Counted from the stretch's first letter, positions 26,141-35,701 are shown. The stretch is 64,000 nt of DNA from Steroidobacteraceae bacterium (GCA_041395505.1 JAWLAG010000001.1:1426001-1490000), one strand, 5' to 3'. Notes: generated by a model from the sequence alone, not told the origin. Numbers and translations are program-made.

Positions 26141-26452
26141 ATGAAAACGATACTCGCAACCATCGCACTGGCATTGTTTCTGGGTGTGACGGTAGCAGGC
26201 TGCAACGTCGTGCGCGGTCAGGAGACTGCGGGAGAATACGTAGACGATGTCACCATCACGACCAAGGTGAAAGCCGAGCTCCTGGACTCGAACAAGGTCG
26301 AGGGTCTTGACGTCAATGTCGATGTTAACAAGGGCCGTGTGACACTGTCTGGTTGGGCCGATACAACCGACGAGCGCTCCAAGGCGGCGCAGCTCGCAGC
26401 AAGTGTCGAGGGCGTCACGGCGGTCGACAACCAGATCAAGATCAAGCAGTAA
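26141..26452 (+). CDS. BON-domain lipoprotein
   Basis: A 103-residue lipoprotein with lipobox VAGC (cysteine near 19) and a single BON domain: VTIKVKAELL-like helix, then VNVDVNKGRVTLSGWADT and EGVTAVDNQIKIK. BON proteins such as OsmY and DolP bind phospholipid in the periplasm and protect the envelope. The ATG at 26141 is preceded by GGAAGG and followed by a strong terminator. Confidence 0.9.
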   Translation: MKTILATIALALFLGVTVAGCNVVRGQETAGEYVDDVTITTKVKAELLDSNKVEGLDVNVDVNKGRVTLSGWADTTDERSKAAQLAASVEGVTAVDNQIKIKQ

Positions 26453-26501
26453 CAGGCTCCCCCCCAAGGAGAGTGAGGTACGACACTTCCTCACACCGAT
26501 T

Positions 26502-26535
26502 GGCATCGCATCGGAAGGTGCGATGCCTTTTTTTT
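26502..26535 (+). terminator. Rho-independent terminator of the BON gene
   Basis: Stem GGCATCGCA/TGCGATGCC (26502-26510 with 26519-26527), 8-nt loop, then eight Ts (26528-26535). The clearest terminator in the window. Confidence 0.93.
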
Positions 26536-26557
26536 CAAGAGTGCGAGGCACGGAAAC

Positions 26558-26812
26558 ATGAATTTCATCATTTACATCATTGTGGGCGGCATAGCCGGGT
26601 GGTTGGCAAGTCTGATCATGCGAACGGACGGTCAGCAGGGCATCTTGCTCAATATCGTTGTGGGTGTCGTGGGTGGCGTGATCGGTGGTTTTGTTCTGCC
26701 ACTGGTCGGCGTTGTTCTCGCCGGGTGGGGCGGTTTCCTGTTGACGGCGCTGATTGGCGCCGTAATCCTGCTCGCAATCGTCAACCTGGTGCGCAAAGGT
26801 AGCGCTCGCTAG
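26558..26812 (+). CDS. GlsB/YeaQ/YmgE family membrane protein
   Basis: An 84-residue stress-type membrane protein of three hydrophobic helices. It has the family pattern GGIAGWLASLIMRTDGQQG, then IVVGVVGGVIGGFVL, and the tail ALIGAVILLAIVNLVRKGS. Formerly called transglycosylase-associated. It follows the BON gene but beyond a strong terminator, so it needs its own promoter. Confidence 0.9.
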   Translation: MNFIIYIIVGGIAGWLASLIMRTDGQQGILLNIVVGVVGGVIGGFVLPLVGVVLAGWGGFLLTALIGAVILLAIVNLVRKGSAR

Positions 26813-27025
26813 ACGGCTGCCGCGCCCCCGTTCAATGCGCGCAACGATATTACGGGCGTGCTTGTTTTTGATGGCATTCGTTTCTGCCAATACTTCGAGG
26901 GCAGCGAAACCGGGGTCGCTGAGTTGCTTGAGCGCATAAGCTAGGATACTCGCCATCTGGAGCTGACCAAGCTCGTGGCGCAGCTCGAGCTGGAGCCCCA
27001 GTCGCAATATCGACCTCGCGCGTAA
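26813..27025 (+). pseudogene. BLUF-domain protein remnant
   Basis: A readable frame without a start gives ARNDITGVLVFDGIRFCQYF (26837-26896) then EGSETGVAELLERIS, a TAG at 26942, and DTRHLELTKL in the same frame to a stop at 27025. The order ITG-(L/V)-x-F-DG-x-F-x-Q-x-x-EG, L-x-x-x-I and D-x-RH matches the second half of BLUF photoreceptor domains. The N-terminal half with the flavin-binding tyrosine is missing, so this is debris. The stretch from 27026 to 27238 holds a hairpin (27063-27070 with 27079-27086) and nothing else recognised. Confidence 0.6.
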
Positions 27026-27238
27026 TATCACGCTCGCCACAGTTGCGGCTTCGGGTGCGTAACACGGATTTTCGCGGCAATCCGTGGCGTGCCCCATTTG
27101 GTCCCATCGCCGTCCCATAATTGCGCAATGGATCAGTGCGCTTCTTGCTATAGGAGAAAGTGCGCCAAGTCGCCGTGGGAGACGCGCCTTGGGCGATAAT
27201 CTGCACCCCGACGCCGCAAGAGCGCGTGAGGCGAGGCA

Positions 27239-28036
27239 ATGGTTCGAAGGACTGCAAGCCTGGGCATGACGATCATCTTCATCTCGGCGCTCTGCGCCTG
27301 CACGGGCCATACCCAGGACGTGACCCAGATCGGGGCGCTCCGTTACACCAAGTACTGGGGCGAGAATCTCTGGCGGTGGGAGGGCGGTACGACATTCATC
27401 GAGCGCGAAACGCTCTGCCAGCGCGACGGCAGTGATTGCGTCGAGGATTCCACACTGCGATTCGAACCCCAGGGAGCGGAGTTATCAATCCCGCCCTGGC
27501 TCATTGTCTTTGGCGGGGACAGGCGTCCACTGCAGCGTTTCTATGACGTGCAAACCGGCAACAAGTTGCCTTGCGAGAATTGCGCCGACATCGATTGGCA
27601 AGAGCATGTGGGACTCATGAGCTGGTCCTTGTCGGGCGATCGCGCCGTCGGGTTATTCTGGCGTGATGCCGACCGGCAAGCAGCCTTCTACTTGTTCCAG
27701 TTCTCGGCGACCAAAGTCGATGTGACGCGCATCGATCCGCAGCCGACACATCCCGACCCGAGGAACTTGCCGCGCCTTTCGCGCGATGGGTCGACGCTCG
27801 CGTGGTTCGATTGCTCTGCCAACTGCATCCTCTATTGGGAAGATCTGGCTACGCACGCGCGCCAGGCGTTCGACACGCACTGTCCGCCGCACGACTACCT
27901 TGAATTCGTCTGGGAAGGCAATACACCGAAGGCTCAGTATTACTGGGGCGCCGCCGGCAGCAATGTCATGGCTACGGTCTGTCGCGACGCCGCGGGCAAT
28001 GTCGCGTTGCCAGTCGGCAAACGCCCGGAGTCTTGA
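27239..28036 (+). CDS. Hypothetical exported protein
   Basis: A 265-residue protein (or 256 if the ATG at 27266 is used) with an N-terminal hydrophobic signal; a lipobox is not convincing (ALCAC). The rest is rich in aromatic residues and has paired cysteines (CQRDGSDC, CENC, CSANC) that may form disulfides. Motifs such as SRDGSTLAWFDC suggest beta-propeller-like blades. No family recognised. Only the BLUF debris precedes it. Confidence 0.6.
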   Translation: MVRRTASLGMTIIFISALCACTGHTQDVTQIGALRYTKYWGENLWRWEGGTTFIERETLCQRDGSDCVEDSTLRFEPQGAELSIPPWLIVFGGDRRPLQRFYDVQTGNKLPCENCADIDWQEHVGLMSWSLSGDRAVGLFWRDADRQAAFYLFQFSATKVDVTRIDPQPTHPDPRNLPRLSRDGSTLAWFDCSANCILYWEDLATHARQAFDTHCPPHDYLEFVWEGNTPKAQYYWGAAGSNVMATVCRDAAGNVALPVGKRPES

Positions 28037-28276
28037 GGCGATCTGACAACCGATTGGCGCGCAGGGACGGCCTCGTAGTGTTGTTATGTGAGCAGGCGGG
28101 CGCAGAAAGCAGGCCTTATGTGTGGACGATGAGGCCATGAGTGATTCAGTTTCGGCCGAGATGTTCGCGCGCGGTGCGTCCACGTATTGACATTATTTTG
28201 CGTTCCTCGCCATTGCCGGTGGGCAAATCCAGCGGCATTGCCTGCTTTATGGACTGGAGAGCCAAAGGAGAGCCTC

Positions 28277-31200
28277 ATGCCAGTCCCTGCATTTGGGCGA
28301 GCCGCGATTGTTCGCCTGCTTATTGCACTGCAAATTACCTTGCTCGTGCCCGGTGTCGTTCAGGCGGAGCAACAGCTGTTCGTCAGCAGCAGCAATATTG
28401 GTGTCGCCGGCAATGCGCCAATCGAGCCCGTCGAGATCGTGAGGTTCGATGCGCAAACGGGGCGCCGCATTGACCGTGTTGTCGATGTTTTTGAGCAGGC
28501 CATCATGCGCTCGATCCGTGGTGTCACCGTGGGTCCGGATGGTCACATCTATGTCGCGGCGCGCCAAAGCGCCAGCGGCGATGACGACCTGGGCCAGGTC
28601 ATCAAATACGACGGCCGGACATTCGCGTATCTCGGTCAGTTCGTACTGCCCGGTCGCGGTGGCCTGCGCGGTCCCGAAGGCATCGCTTTCGGACCTGACG
28701 GTCATCTCTATGTTGCGAGCCGGTTTACGGATTCGATACTGCGCTACGACGGCGCAACCGGGGCCTTCATCGACGCATTCGTGCCCACCGGCACTGCTGG
28801 TCTCGATGACCCGATCGCGATCAAGTTCGACGCGGCCGGTAACCTGTATGTTGCTGCTGACCGCAACAATGGCGTGCTGGTATTTGGCCCCCAGGGTCGA
28901 TTCATCCGCGTGGCTGCTGACACGGCCGCGCAGGGCTATACCTCGGCGCGTGGCCTGGCCATTGGCCCCAATGGAGACGTGTTCGTTGCGACCATCGCTG
29001 TTGACGCACAGTCGCGCGCCGGCGTCGTCGCCAAGTTCGACGGCAATGGCAATTTCGTCGCCGAGATCGCGCGACTGACTCCGGGCAGTGCGGCGCTCGG
29101 TGAAATCGTCGGCGATATGGCGTTCGACGCCAGGGGACATCTGCTGGTTGGCGACATCATCGGCCAGCGCGTTCGCCGATTCGATGTCGGCGGCGGCGCT
29201 GAGCTCAACCCGGCGGCGGATCCCATCCTGCGGCCGAGGTTTATCGCGCTGGCGGACCTTGCACTCATGAGTGTCGACTCCGATGCGCTCACCGTGACCG
29301 GCGATGGTGATGAGAATCCAGATCGGATCTACGGCGTACCATTCACGACCGAAGTCATCGACGGCATCGCACATTTCTATCTGCCGGGTGATGTGAATTT
29401 CACCAATCCGCTGATTCGCGGTACGGGAAGCAACGGAATCGTGCTTCATGTTGGCAACAACGCCATGGTTGCCGATGGCGTGACTTTCATTGCATCCGGA
29501 AAAGCTGCGCTTCCAGGTCCCGGGGGCGGGCCGGGCGGCAGCGGTGGCAGCGCGTCATTTGGCGGCGCGGGTGGTCGGCCGCTGGCGCCGAATCCGGTGA
29601 CGGTGACACGATGCAATGGGGCCGCGTTTTTTGGTGATGACAATGACGAACCCAGCGCACCCGGCTGCGGTGGTTACGGGGATTCCGACATCGGTTTCGA
29701 TGGTTTCAATGGTAACGCGGGTCTCGGTGGCACGGTCGGCGAGGACGGCGGCGACTCGTCGGATGGCGGCGCCGGGTCGGACGGCGGCGTTGGCGTGGCG
29801 AACGGCGATCTTGGCGCAATGGGCGGTGCGGGTGGCGGAGGACGACTCGGCAGTGTGCGCGGAGCGGCGGGCGGCGGCGGTCGCGGCGGTTCGGGCGCGG
29901 CATTCTCGGTCATCATCAATGCGTCGGATGGTGGCGCCGGCGGAATTGGTGGCTCAGGGGGCGATGGAATCGACGGCTTGTTTGGTTTCGACGGCGCGCT
30001 CGGTGCGCAAGGCGCGCATCGCTATCAGGCCGGTGTCTTCAGCGCCGGCAATGGCGGTAGCGGCGGTGGTGGTGGCAGCGGCGGATCCGGCGGCGGCGCG
30101 GGTGGCAGTGGCGGCAACGGCGGCGGCGGCGGTGGCGGTGGTCCGACGACCGTCGCGCCTCCGTTCAATACAATCGTATTGAGCGGTGGCGATGGCGGTC
30201 GCGGAGGCGGCGGAGGTCAGGGCAGCAGCGGCACTGCGGGTGGCATCGGTGGCGTTGGCGGCGACGGTGGTGGCGGTGGCGGCTTGTTCGTTCTCGATGT
30301 CGCTGGCCGACTGATTTTCGACAGCGCATTGCTGGAGTCGCGCGGTGGCGATGGCTCGCGCGGCAGGGCCGGCCAGTTTGCTGCGATGCCAACAGCCGGT
30401 AGCGCCGGTGGCAACGGGACCGCCGGGACGGCTGGCGATGTGTTCGCAGCCAATGACGGCGGCGATGGCGGCGATGGCGGACGCGGTGGCGCCGGCGGCA
30501 AGGGCGGTAAAGGTGGCGCAGGCGGCATCGGTGGCGGTGGCGGTGGCGGTGCCGGTGGTATGTTCGCGTTGATCGCAAGCGTTCTCACCGCACCGGATGT
30601 CCTGGCGGACCTGCGTGGCGGCGAAACGTTCGGCACTCAAACCCGAGGTGCCGATGGCTATCTGCTGGTTGGCACTTATACCGATCGACCGACGTTTACG
30701 AACGCGACGGCCGAGGTGATTGCAGGCAGTGGTCGCGACAATCCGTTCATCTCGGGTAACACCAACGTCGCAAACATTCCGGGCCTGCAAGGCGGCGCGG
30801 ACGCGTTTGGCATCGCCCAGCTGACTGCGGGCGACATTCCGGGCGCAAACGCCGGACCGTCGGACACCGGCGTTGCAATCGTGCGCATGGACCGTGGTCC
30901 CGCCGGTTACGACGATGATTTCCGCGATCAGGACATGATCCTGCTCGTGAATGTTTCAGGCGCAGCAATCGACAATCCACAATTCGGTGTCGGCGGCGGA
31001 GTCAGCACGCCCCTGTTGCAGGGAGGGTTTGCGACGCGCGGCGAATTTGGTGGTAACGGCCCGACAACGATCACTCAGCTGTCGCCCGGCGCTGTCTATG
31101 TGACGTTGGTGCCGGACGGCGCGGTAAGCGTGAATTTTACGGGCCGCATCAACGGCCGCAGTCATCGGGTGAGCAGCGCAACTCTCGCCAAGGGCGAGGC

Positions 31201-31444
31201 GGTTTACTCTTCGCCGGACAGTACCGGCGCCGGTGGTGGCGGCAGTGGCGGCGGCGGCGGTTCACTCGACGTCGCACTGCTCGCAGTCTTGCTGGCCGGG
31301 TTGCTGCAGCGACTTTGGCGCGCATATCGCGACGCCCGTTGCCGCAATGGTTGCAGCGGCACGGATCGTGAGCTAAATAACGTACTGGCGCCACTGGAGT
31401 CGCGAGTCGCTGCAGAAAGACATGACATCCGATGCCTGGCATAA
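28277..31444 (+). CDS. Secreted NHL-propeller, glycine-rich, GlyGly-CTERM protein
   Basis: A 1055-residue exported protein. ATG at 28277 follows AAAGGAG; the open frame extends to 28187. Signal peptide ends near ...VVQA. Residues about 70-330 hold NHL-type propeller repeats (GVTVGPDGHIYVAA, GIAFGPDGHLYVAS, AIKFDAAGNLYVAA, GLAIGPNGDVFVAT). Next comes a glycine-rich region of about 350 residues (29500-30560) dominated by GG-x-GG. The tail is GGGGSGGGGGSLDVALLAVL followed by arginines, the GlyGly-CTERM signal processed by rhombosortase. It overlaps the kinase gene by 23 nt. Confidence 0.8.
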   Translation: MPVPAFGRAAIVRLLIALQITLLVPGVVQAEQQLFVSSSNIGVAGNAPIEPVEIVRFDAQTGRRIDRVVDVFEQAIMRSIRGVTVGPDGHIYVAARQSASGDDDLGQVIKYDGRTFAYLGQFVLPGRGGLRGPEGIAFGPDGHLYVASRFTDSILRYDGATGAFIDAFVPTGTAGLDDPIAIKFDAAGNLYVAADRNNGVLVFGPQGRFIRVAADTAAQGYTSARGLAIGPNGDVFVATIAVDAQSRAGVVAKFDGNGNFVAEIARLTPGSAALGEIVGDMAFDARGHLLVGDIIGQRVRRFDVGGGAELNPAADPILRPRFIALADLALMSVDSDALTVTGDGDENPDRIYGVPFTTEVIDGIAHFYLPGDVNFTNPLIRGTGSNGIVLHVGNNAMVADGVTFIASGKAALPGPGGGPGGSGGSASFGGAGGRPLAPNPVTVTRCNGAAFFGDDNDEPSAPGCGGYGDSDIGFDGFNGNAGLGGTVGEDGGDSSDGGAGSDGGVGVANGDLGAMGGAGGGGRLGSVRGAAGGGGRGGSGAAFSVIINASDGGAGGIGGSGGDGIDGLFGFDGALGAQGAHRYQAGVFSAGNGGSGGGGGSGGSGGGAGGSGGNGGGGGGGGPTTVAPPFNTIVLSGGDGGRGGGGGQGSSGTAGGIGGVGGDGGGGGGLFVLDVAGRLIFDSALLESRGGDGSRGRAGQFAAMPTAGSAGGNGTAGTAGDVFAANDGGDGGDGGRGGAGGKGGKGGAGGIGGGGGGGAGGMFALIASVLTAPDVLADLRGGETFGTQTRGADGYLLVGTYTDRPTFTNATAEVIAGSGRDNPFISGNTNVANIPGLQGGADAFGIAQLTAGDIPGANAGPSDTGVAIVRMDRGPAGYDDDFRDQDMILLVNVSGAAIDNPQFGVGGGVSTPLLQGGFATRGEFGGNGPTTITQLSPGAVYVTLVPDGAVSVNFTGRINGRSHRVSSATLAKGEAVYSSPDSTGAGGGGSGGGGGSLDVALLAVLLAGLLQRLWRAYRDARCRNGCSGTDRELNNVLAPLESRVAAERHDIRCLA

Positions 31445-34274
31445 ACTCGAGACGGCATTTGCGCGCGCGCTGTCGCTGCAGGGCGAGCAACGTGAGATTT
31501 TCGTCGCGGAATTTGCAGCAGCTGAGCCCGCGCTCGGAGCCGAGCTGCGTCGCCTGCTGAGCGCAGACGGCGACGCAGATGCCGAGCTCGTCGATCCTAT
31601 CGCTGCCACGGCTGCGTCGCTCGCGCGCGAGCGGGGCGATCCCTGGGTGGGGCGCGTCATCGGCGCGTGGACGATTACCCGCAGGCTCGCCGGCGGCGGC
31701 ATGGGCGCGGTGTTTCTCGCCGAACGCTCGGATCACCAGTACGAGCAGGCCGCCGCGCTCAAAGTCATGGCGGCGCAGCTCGTGGCGCCCGAGGCGATCG
31801 GTCGTTTCAAGTCCGAGCGGCAGATTCTCGCAAATCTCAATCACCCCTTTATCGCGAAACTCATCGACGGCGGGTCGACCGATGAAGGCGTGCCGTATCT
31901 CGTCATGGAGTACATCGACGGGATGCCGATCGATCAGTACTGCGACGGGAAGCGCCTGCGCGTCGCCGAGCGGGTTGCCTTGTTTCGCAAGGTGTGCGAG
32001 GCGGTCGACTATGCGCATCGCAATCTGGTCGTGCATCGCGACCTGAAGCCGAGCAATATCCTGGTCGACGCGCAGGGCAATCCGCGTCTGCTCGATTTTG
32101 GAATCGCCAAGCTGATCGAAGCGGACTCGGCCCGCCACACGGTCGCAATGACGCGCGAAGGTACGCGCGTGATGACCCCGGAGTACGCGAGCCCGGAGCA
32201 GGTACGCGGTCAGCCGGTCTCGGTCGCGACCGATGTGTATTCGCTTGGTGTGTTGTTGTTCCGATTGCTGACGGGACAGTCGCCCTATGGCGCCAATCCG
32301 ACCACACCGCTGGAAATCGCCCGCGCGATCGTCGAGCTGGATCCGCGTCGACCCAGCACGGCGGTCTCATTGACGGGTAGCGATGCACAGGTTGGCGAAC
32401 ATCGTCGCGTATCACTCGACGTATTGCGGCGTGCGTTGCTCGGTGATCTCGATAACATCATCCTGAAATCACTTCAAAAAGACCCCGAGCGGCGCTATCC
32501 GACCGCCGAGGCGCTCGCTGCAGACTTGCGCCGCTACCTCGCAAATGAACCTGTGCAAGCGCGCGGCGATGACTGGCTGTACAAGGGCCGCAAATTCACG
32601 ATCCGTCATTGGCGTGGAGTCACGATGACGACGCTTGCATTGGTCGGAAGCGCAGCGATTGCCGGCTATTACACCAAGCGCCTGACCGACGAGCGCGATC
32701 GTGCCAACCTGGCCGCATCCCAGGCCGCACAGGTATCGGGGTTTTTGTCGCGGCTGTTCGACAGTGCGTCGGCTTTCGCTTCGAAGGGCGAGGCGATCAC
32801 GGCTTTCGATTTGCTAGAGCAGGGCAGCCGCGACATCGAGCAGCTCCGCGAACAGCCGCAGCTGCAGGCGGAACTGCAACGCATCATGGGCACGAGCTAC
32901 ACCTCGCTTGGATTCACCACGCGTTCCACGCCGATGCTGGAGGCCGCGCTTGCCACCAAGGAAGCCGCCACGCCGCGCGATGAGCTGTCGATTGCCGAAA
33001 CGCTCGAGAACCTGAGCGAGGCGTATCGACAGCAGGGTCAGCTGGAACCGGCGGAGTCATATCTGAGGCGTGCGCTGGCGGTGCGCGAAGCAGAGCTTGG
33101 CGAAAATGATGCGCTGATCGCACACACCCAGGCGCGTATTGGTGCCGTACTGCATGATCGACGGGACTATGATGGCGCACTCGCGATCGAGAAGCAGGCG
33201 CTCGAGACATTCATTGCGCTCGGCCTGGGGGAGGATCCAGCGGCCATCGACGTACGCGGAAATCTCTGCAATTCGCTCGACTCGCTCGGCCGCTACGATG
33301 AAGCCGCAGCGATGTTCGCTGAAACGATTGCGCTGTCGCGTCGCATTGAAGGGGAGATGGACCCCAACACCCTCATCCGGATGGCCAACTACGGGCTTTT
33401 GATGACGCGCCAGGGCCGGCTGGACGAAGCGCTGCAGCAATTCGATGTAGCCCTCGAGCGCGGCCGCAAGGTGTGGCCGGAAGACAACGACAATCTCGCC
33501 TTCATGGCCAGTTCACGTGCCGCGGTCTTGAAGCGCATGGGTCACATGAGCGACGCCCTGGCGGGCTACGAAGAGGCCGCCCGCATCACGCGCAAGGGGC
33601 TCGGCGAGCACAATGCCCGCTATTCGATGCGCTTGCGCGGCCTGGGAACGGTCCTGCTGGACATGGGCCGCTATCAGCAGGCCGATGCCATGCTGCAACG
33701 TGCCCTTCAGCTTGCGATCGAGCTGCAGGGCGAGGATGGTCCCCAGGCGGCGCAGCTGTGGATGTTTCTCGGCATGTCGAGTCGGGAGCAGCAGCGCCCG
33801 GCGCAGGCCGAAGCGTACTTGCGAAAGTCGTTGGCGCATGCCAACCGCATGACCAAATACAATCAGCTCAACGCAAGGAGCACACTCGCAGCGGCAATCA
33901 GCGCCCAGGGTCGCTACAGCGAGGCCGAACAGCTCGTGCAGCAACTACTCGGCGAGATGATTGCGGTCAATGGCGAGAACAGTCCTGTGAACATTCCGTT
34001 TCTTTCAATGGCGGGTGTGCATTACCGCCGCGCCGGCAATCTGCAGCGTGCGCTCGAGATGGGCGAACGAGCCTATCGACTGGCCGAGCCGGAGATGGCC
34101 AAAGCACGCTGGGTGGCGGCGCTCGCGGTGGCCGACTATGCCGATACGCTCCGGGAAGCCCGACGACCGAACGACGCCGAGCGTCTGTATCGAGAGGCGC
34201 ACGTCGTATTGGTGCGCACCTTCGGGGCAAAAGACCCGCGCACGCGCCGTATCGCGGCGCAGCTCGGCGTCTAG
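31422..34274 (+). CDS. Membrane Ser/Thr protein kinase with C-terminal TPRs
   Basis: A 950-residue PknB-type kinase. ATP loop LAGGGMGAVFLAE (89-101) with Lys114, catalytic HRDLKPSNILVD (205-216), DFG (225-227) and the TPEYASPEQ activation segment (252-260) are intact. A membrane helix follows at about 401-417, then roughly 500 residues of tetratricopeptide-like helices outside. The start lies inside the end of the surface-protein gene. Such kinases commonly pair with an ECF sigma factor, here 60 nt downstream. Confidence 0.93.
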   Translation: MTSDAWHKLETAFARALSLQGEQREIFVAEFAAAEPALGAELRRLLSADGDADAELVDPIAATAASLARERGDPWVGRVIGAWTITRRLAGGGMGAVFLAERSDHQYEQAAALKVMAAQLVAPEAIGRFKSERQILANLNHPFIAKLIDGGSTDEGVPYLVMEYIDGMPIDQYCDGKRLRVAERVALFRKVCEAVDYAHRNLVVHRDLKPSNILVDAQGNPRLLDFGIAKLIEADSARHTVAMTREGTRVMTPEYASPEQVRGQPVSVATDVYSLGVLLFRLLTGQSPYGANPTTPLEIARAIVELDPRRPSTAVSLTGSDAQVGEHRRVSLDVLRRALLGDLDNIILKSLQKDPERRYPTAEALAADLRRYLANEPVQARGDDWLYKGRKFTIRHWRGVTMTTLALVGSAAIAGYYTKRLTDERDRANLAASQAAQVSGFLSRLFDSASAFASKGEAITAFDLLEQGSRDIEQLREQPQLQAELQRIMGTSYTSLGFTTRSTPMLEAALATKEAATPRDELSIAETLENLSEAYRQQGQLEPAESYLRRALAVREAELGENDALIAHTQARIGAVLHDRRDYDGALAIEKQALETFIALGLGEDPAAIDVRGNLCNSLDSLGRYDEAAAMFAETIALSRRIEGEMDPNTLIRMANYGLLMTRQGRLDEALQQFDVALERGRKVWPEDNDNLAFMASSRAAVLKRMGHMSDALAGYEEAARITRKGLGEHNARYSMRLRGLGTVLLDMGRYQQADAMLQRALQLAIELQGEDGPQAAQLWMFLGMSSREQQRPAQAEAYLRKSLAHANRMTKYNQLNARSTLAAAISAQGRYSEAEQLVQQLLGEMIAVNGENSPVNIPFLSMAGVHYRRAGNLQRALEMGERAYRLAEPEMAKARWVAALAVADYADTLREARRPNDAERLYREAHVVLVRTFGAKDPRTRRIAAQLGV

Positions 34275-34333
34275 CGCCAGCCGGCGTTTGGGTGCCGCTC
34301 GATCGACGGCAAACACGGTGCTAGCATCGGCCC

Positions 34334-34891
34334 GTGAGTACAAAGGGCGACATCACGCGCCTTCTCAATGACTGGGCTGGCGGCAATCAGCAGGCCGGCG
34401 ATGCGCTTGCGCCGCTGGTCTACGATGAGTTGCACAGGCTCGCGAAACGGTTGTTTCGTCGCGAACGCGATGGCCACACTTTGCAACCAACGGCGCTCGT
34501 GCACGAGGTGTATGCCAAGCTGGTCGACGTCGATGTGGCCTGGCAGGATCGAGCGCATTTCTACGCGCTGGCCGCGCGAATGATGCGCCGCCTGTTGGTC
34601 AATCATGCGGCTGCACGCAGCGCCGCCAAGCGGGGTGGTGATGTCGTTCGCGTCACCTTCGACGACGCGAACGACATCGCAGTCGATAGCGATTCCCAGC
34701 TGCTTGACCTCGACGAAGCGCTGACGCAACTGGGCGACCTCGACCCGCGCAAGGCCGAGTTGATCCAGTTGCAGTATTTCGGCGGCTTGACCTTCGCCGA
34801 AATGGAGTCGGTAACCGGTTTGTCCTCGAGCACCCTCGATCGGGATCTTCGACTCGCCCGGGCCTGGTTGAAGGACCGGCTGGCGAGGTAA
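34334..34891 (+). CDS. ECF-family RNA polymerase sigma factor (kinase-associated)
   Basis: A 185-residue sigma-70 protein of the group found with Ser/Thr kinases. Region 2 is seen as APLVYDELHRLAKRLFRRER, followed by LQPTALVHEVYAKL and HFYALAARMMRRLLVNHAAA, which are the signatures of that group. Region 4 is LQYFGGLTFAEMESVTGLSS with STLDRDLRLARAWL. Start is GTG at 34334. Phosphorylation by the neighbouring kinase in place of an anti-sigma factor is known for related groups and is inferred here. No anti-sigma gene is visible. Confidence 0.9.
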   Translation: MSTKGDITRLLNDWAGGNQQAGDALAPLVYDELHRLAKRLFRRERDGHTLQPTALVHEVYAKLVDVDVAWQDRAHFYALAARMMRRLLVNHAAARSAAKRGGDVVRVTFDDANDIAVDSDSQLLDLDEALTQLGDLDPRKAELIQLQYFGGLTFAEMESVTGLSSSTLDRDLRLARAWLKDRLAR

Positions 34892-35022
34892 GGCGCTCCC
34901 GCGCCCACAGCGGGACAGTTGCCTGGCCAGAAAAGCATTTGGGCAAAGCCGGGTCCGTTTGCGGCTACTACACCTGGAGAAACCAGATATCAATTTCCAG
35001 GGTATGGACGGGAGGACGGACG

Positions 35023-35502
35023 ATGAAGATTCTAATTGCAGCGGTAATGGCGGTTGCGCTGGTCGGCTGCGCAACGCCGTATCAGTCGAGTGGTTTTCGC
35101 GGCGGGTACAAGGAGATTCGGCTGGGCGACAATGTATTTCAGGTCTCGTTTCAGGGTAATGCCTACATCGGCGCCCAGAAGGTCAAGGACTTTACGCTGC
35201 TGCGCAGCGCCGAGTTGGCACAGGAAAACGGATTCGACTATTTCGCCATCGTCGATTCGGCAAGCTATCAGAAGACCGGCGTGATCTCGACGCCCGCCAG
35301 AACCTATAGCTCCGCGAGCGTCGTCGGCAACTCCGCCTACGGGAGCAGCACGACTTACGGTGGCACGGTATCGACCTACGCGAAGCCGTCGAGTTCGAAC
35401 ACTATCGTATGTTTCAAGGAGCGTCCGGAAGGCTTCAGCTATTCGGCAACCGAAGTCATACGTTCGCTGCGGGCAGCGTATCGAATGCATAGTGACCCTT
35501 GA
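35023..35502 (+). CDS. CC0125/CC1285-family lipoprotein
   Basis: A 159-residue lipoprotein with lipobox VGC (cysteine near 16). ATP-independent envelope family: CATPYQSSGFRGGYKEIRLG, then VFQVSFQGNAYIGAQKVKDF and a LLRSAELAQENGFDYFAIVD segment are its conserved core. A serine/tyrosine-rich stretch follows. GGGAGG precedes the ATG at 35023. Function unknown. From 35503 to 35701 nothing is recognised. Confidence 0.78.
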   Translation: MKILIAAVMAVALVGCATPYQSSGFRGGYKEIRLGDNVFQVSFQGNAYIGAQKVKDFTLLRSAELAQENGFDYFAIVDSASYQKTGVISTPARTYSSASVVGNSAYGSSTTYGGTVSTYAKPSSSNTIVCFKERPEGFSYSATEVIRSLRAAYRMHSDP

Positions 35503-35701
35503 AGATCGGCCGTACATGCCCCATCAGGTGCAGCCGAGGCAACCTGCTTCGCCGAGTGCGTGATCGTACCGCCCGCGGCGAACTCAACGATCGCAATGTC
35601 CCCGGGCGAGCGCTCGGGGACAACAAGGCTTCGACCAGACCGACGATGCGGCCAGCTAACTCGAAGGACCCGGCGCCCAGTGCCTCATGGCGGCTCGTCA
35701 A

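Noticed and set aside
26090..27310. Minus-strand open frame of 406 codons
   Set aside because: It is antisense to the BON and GlsB/YeaQ genes and the terminator, with no plausible protein features.
28247..29449. Minus-strand open frame of 400 codons opposite the NHL gene
   Set aside because: The plus-strand frame has a signal peptide, NHL repeats and a ribosome site; the minus frame has none.
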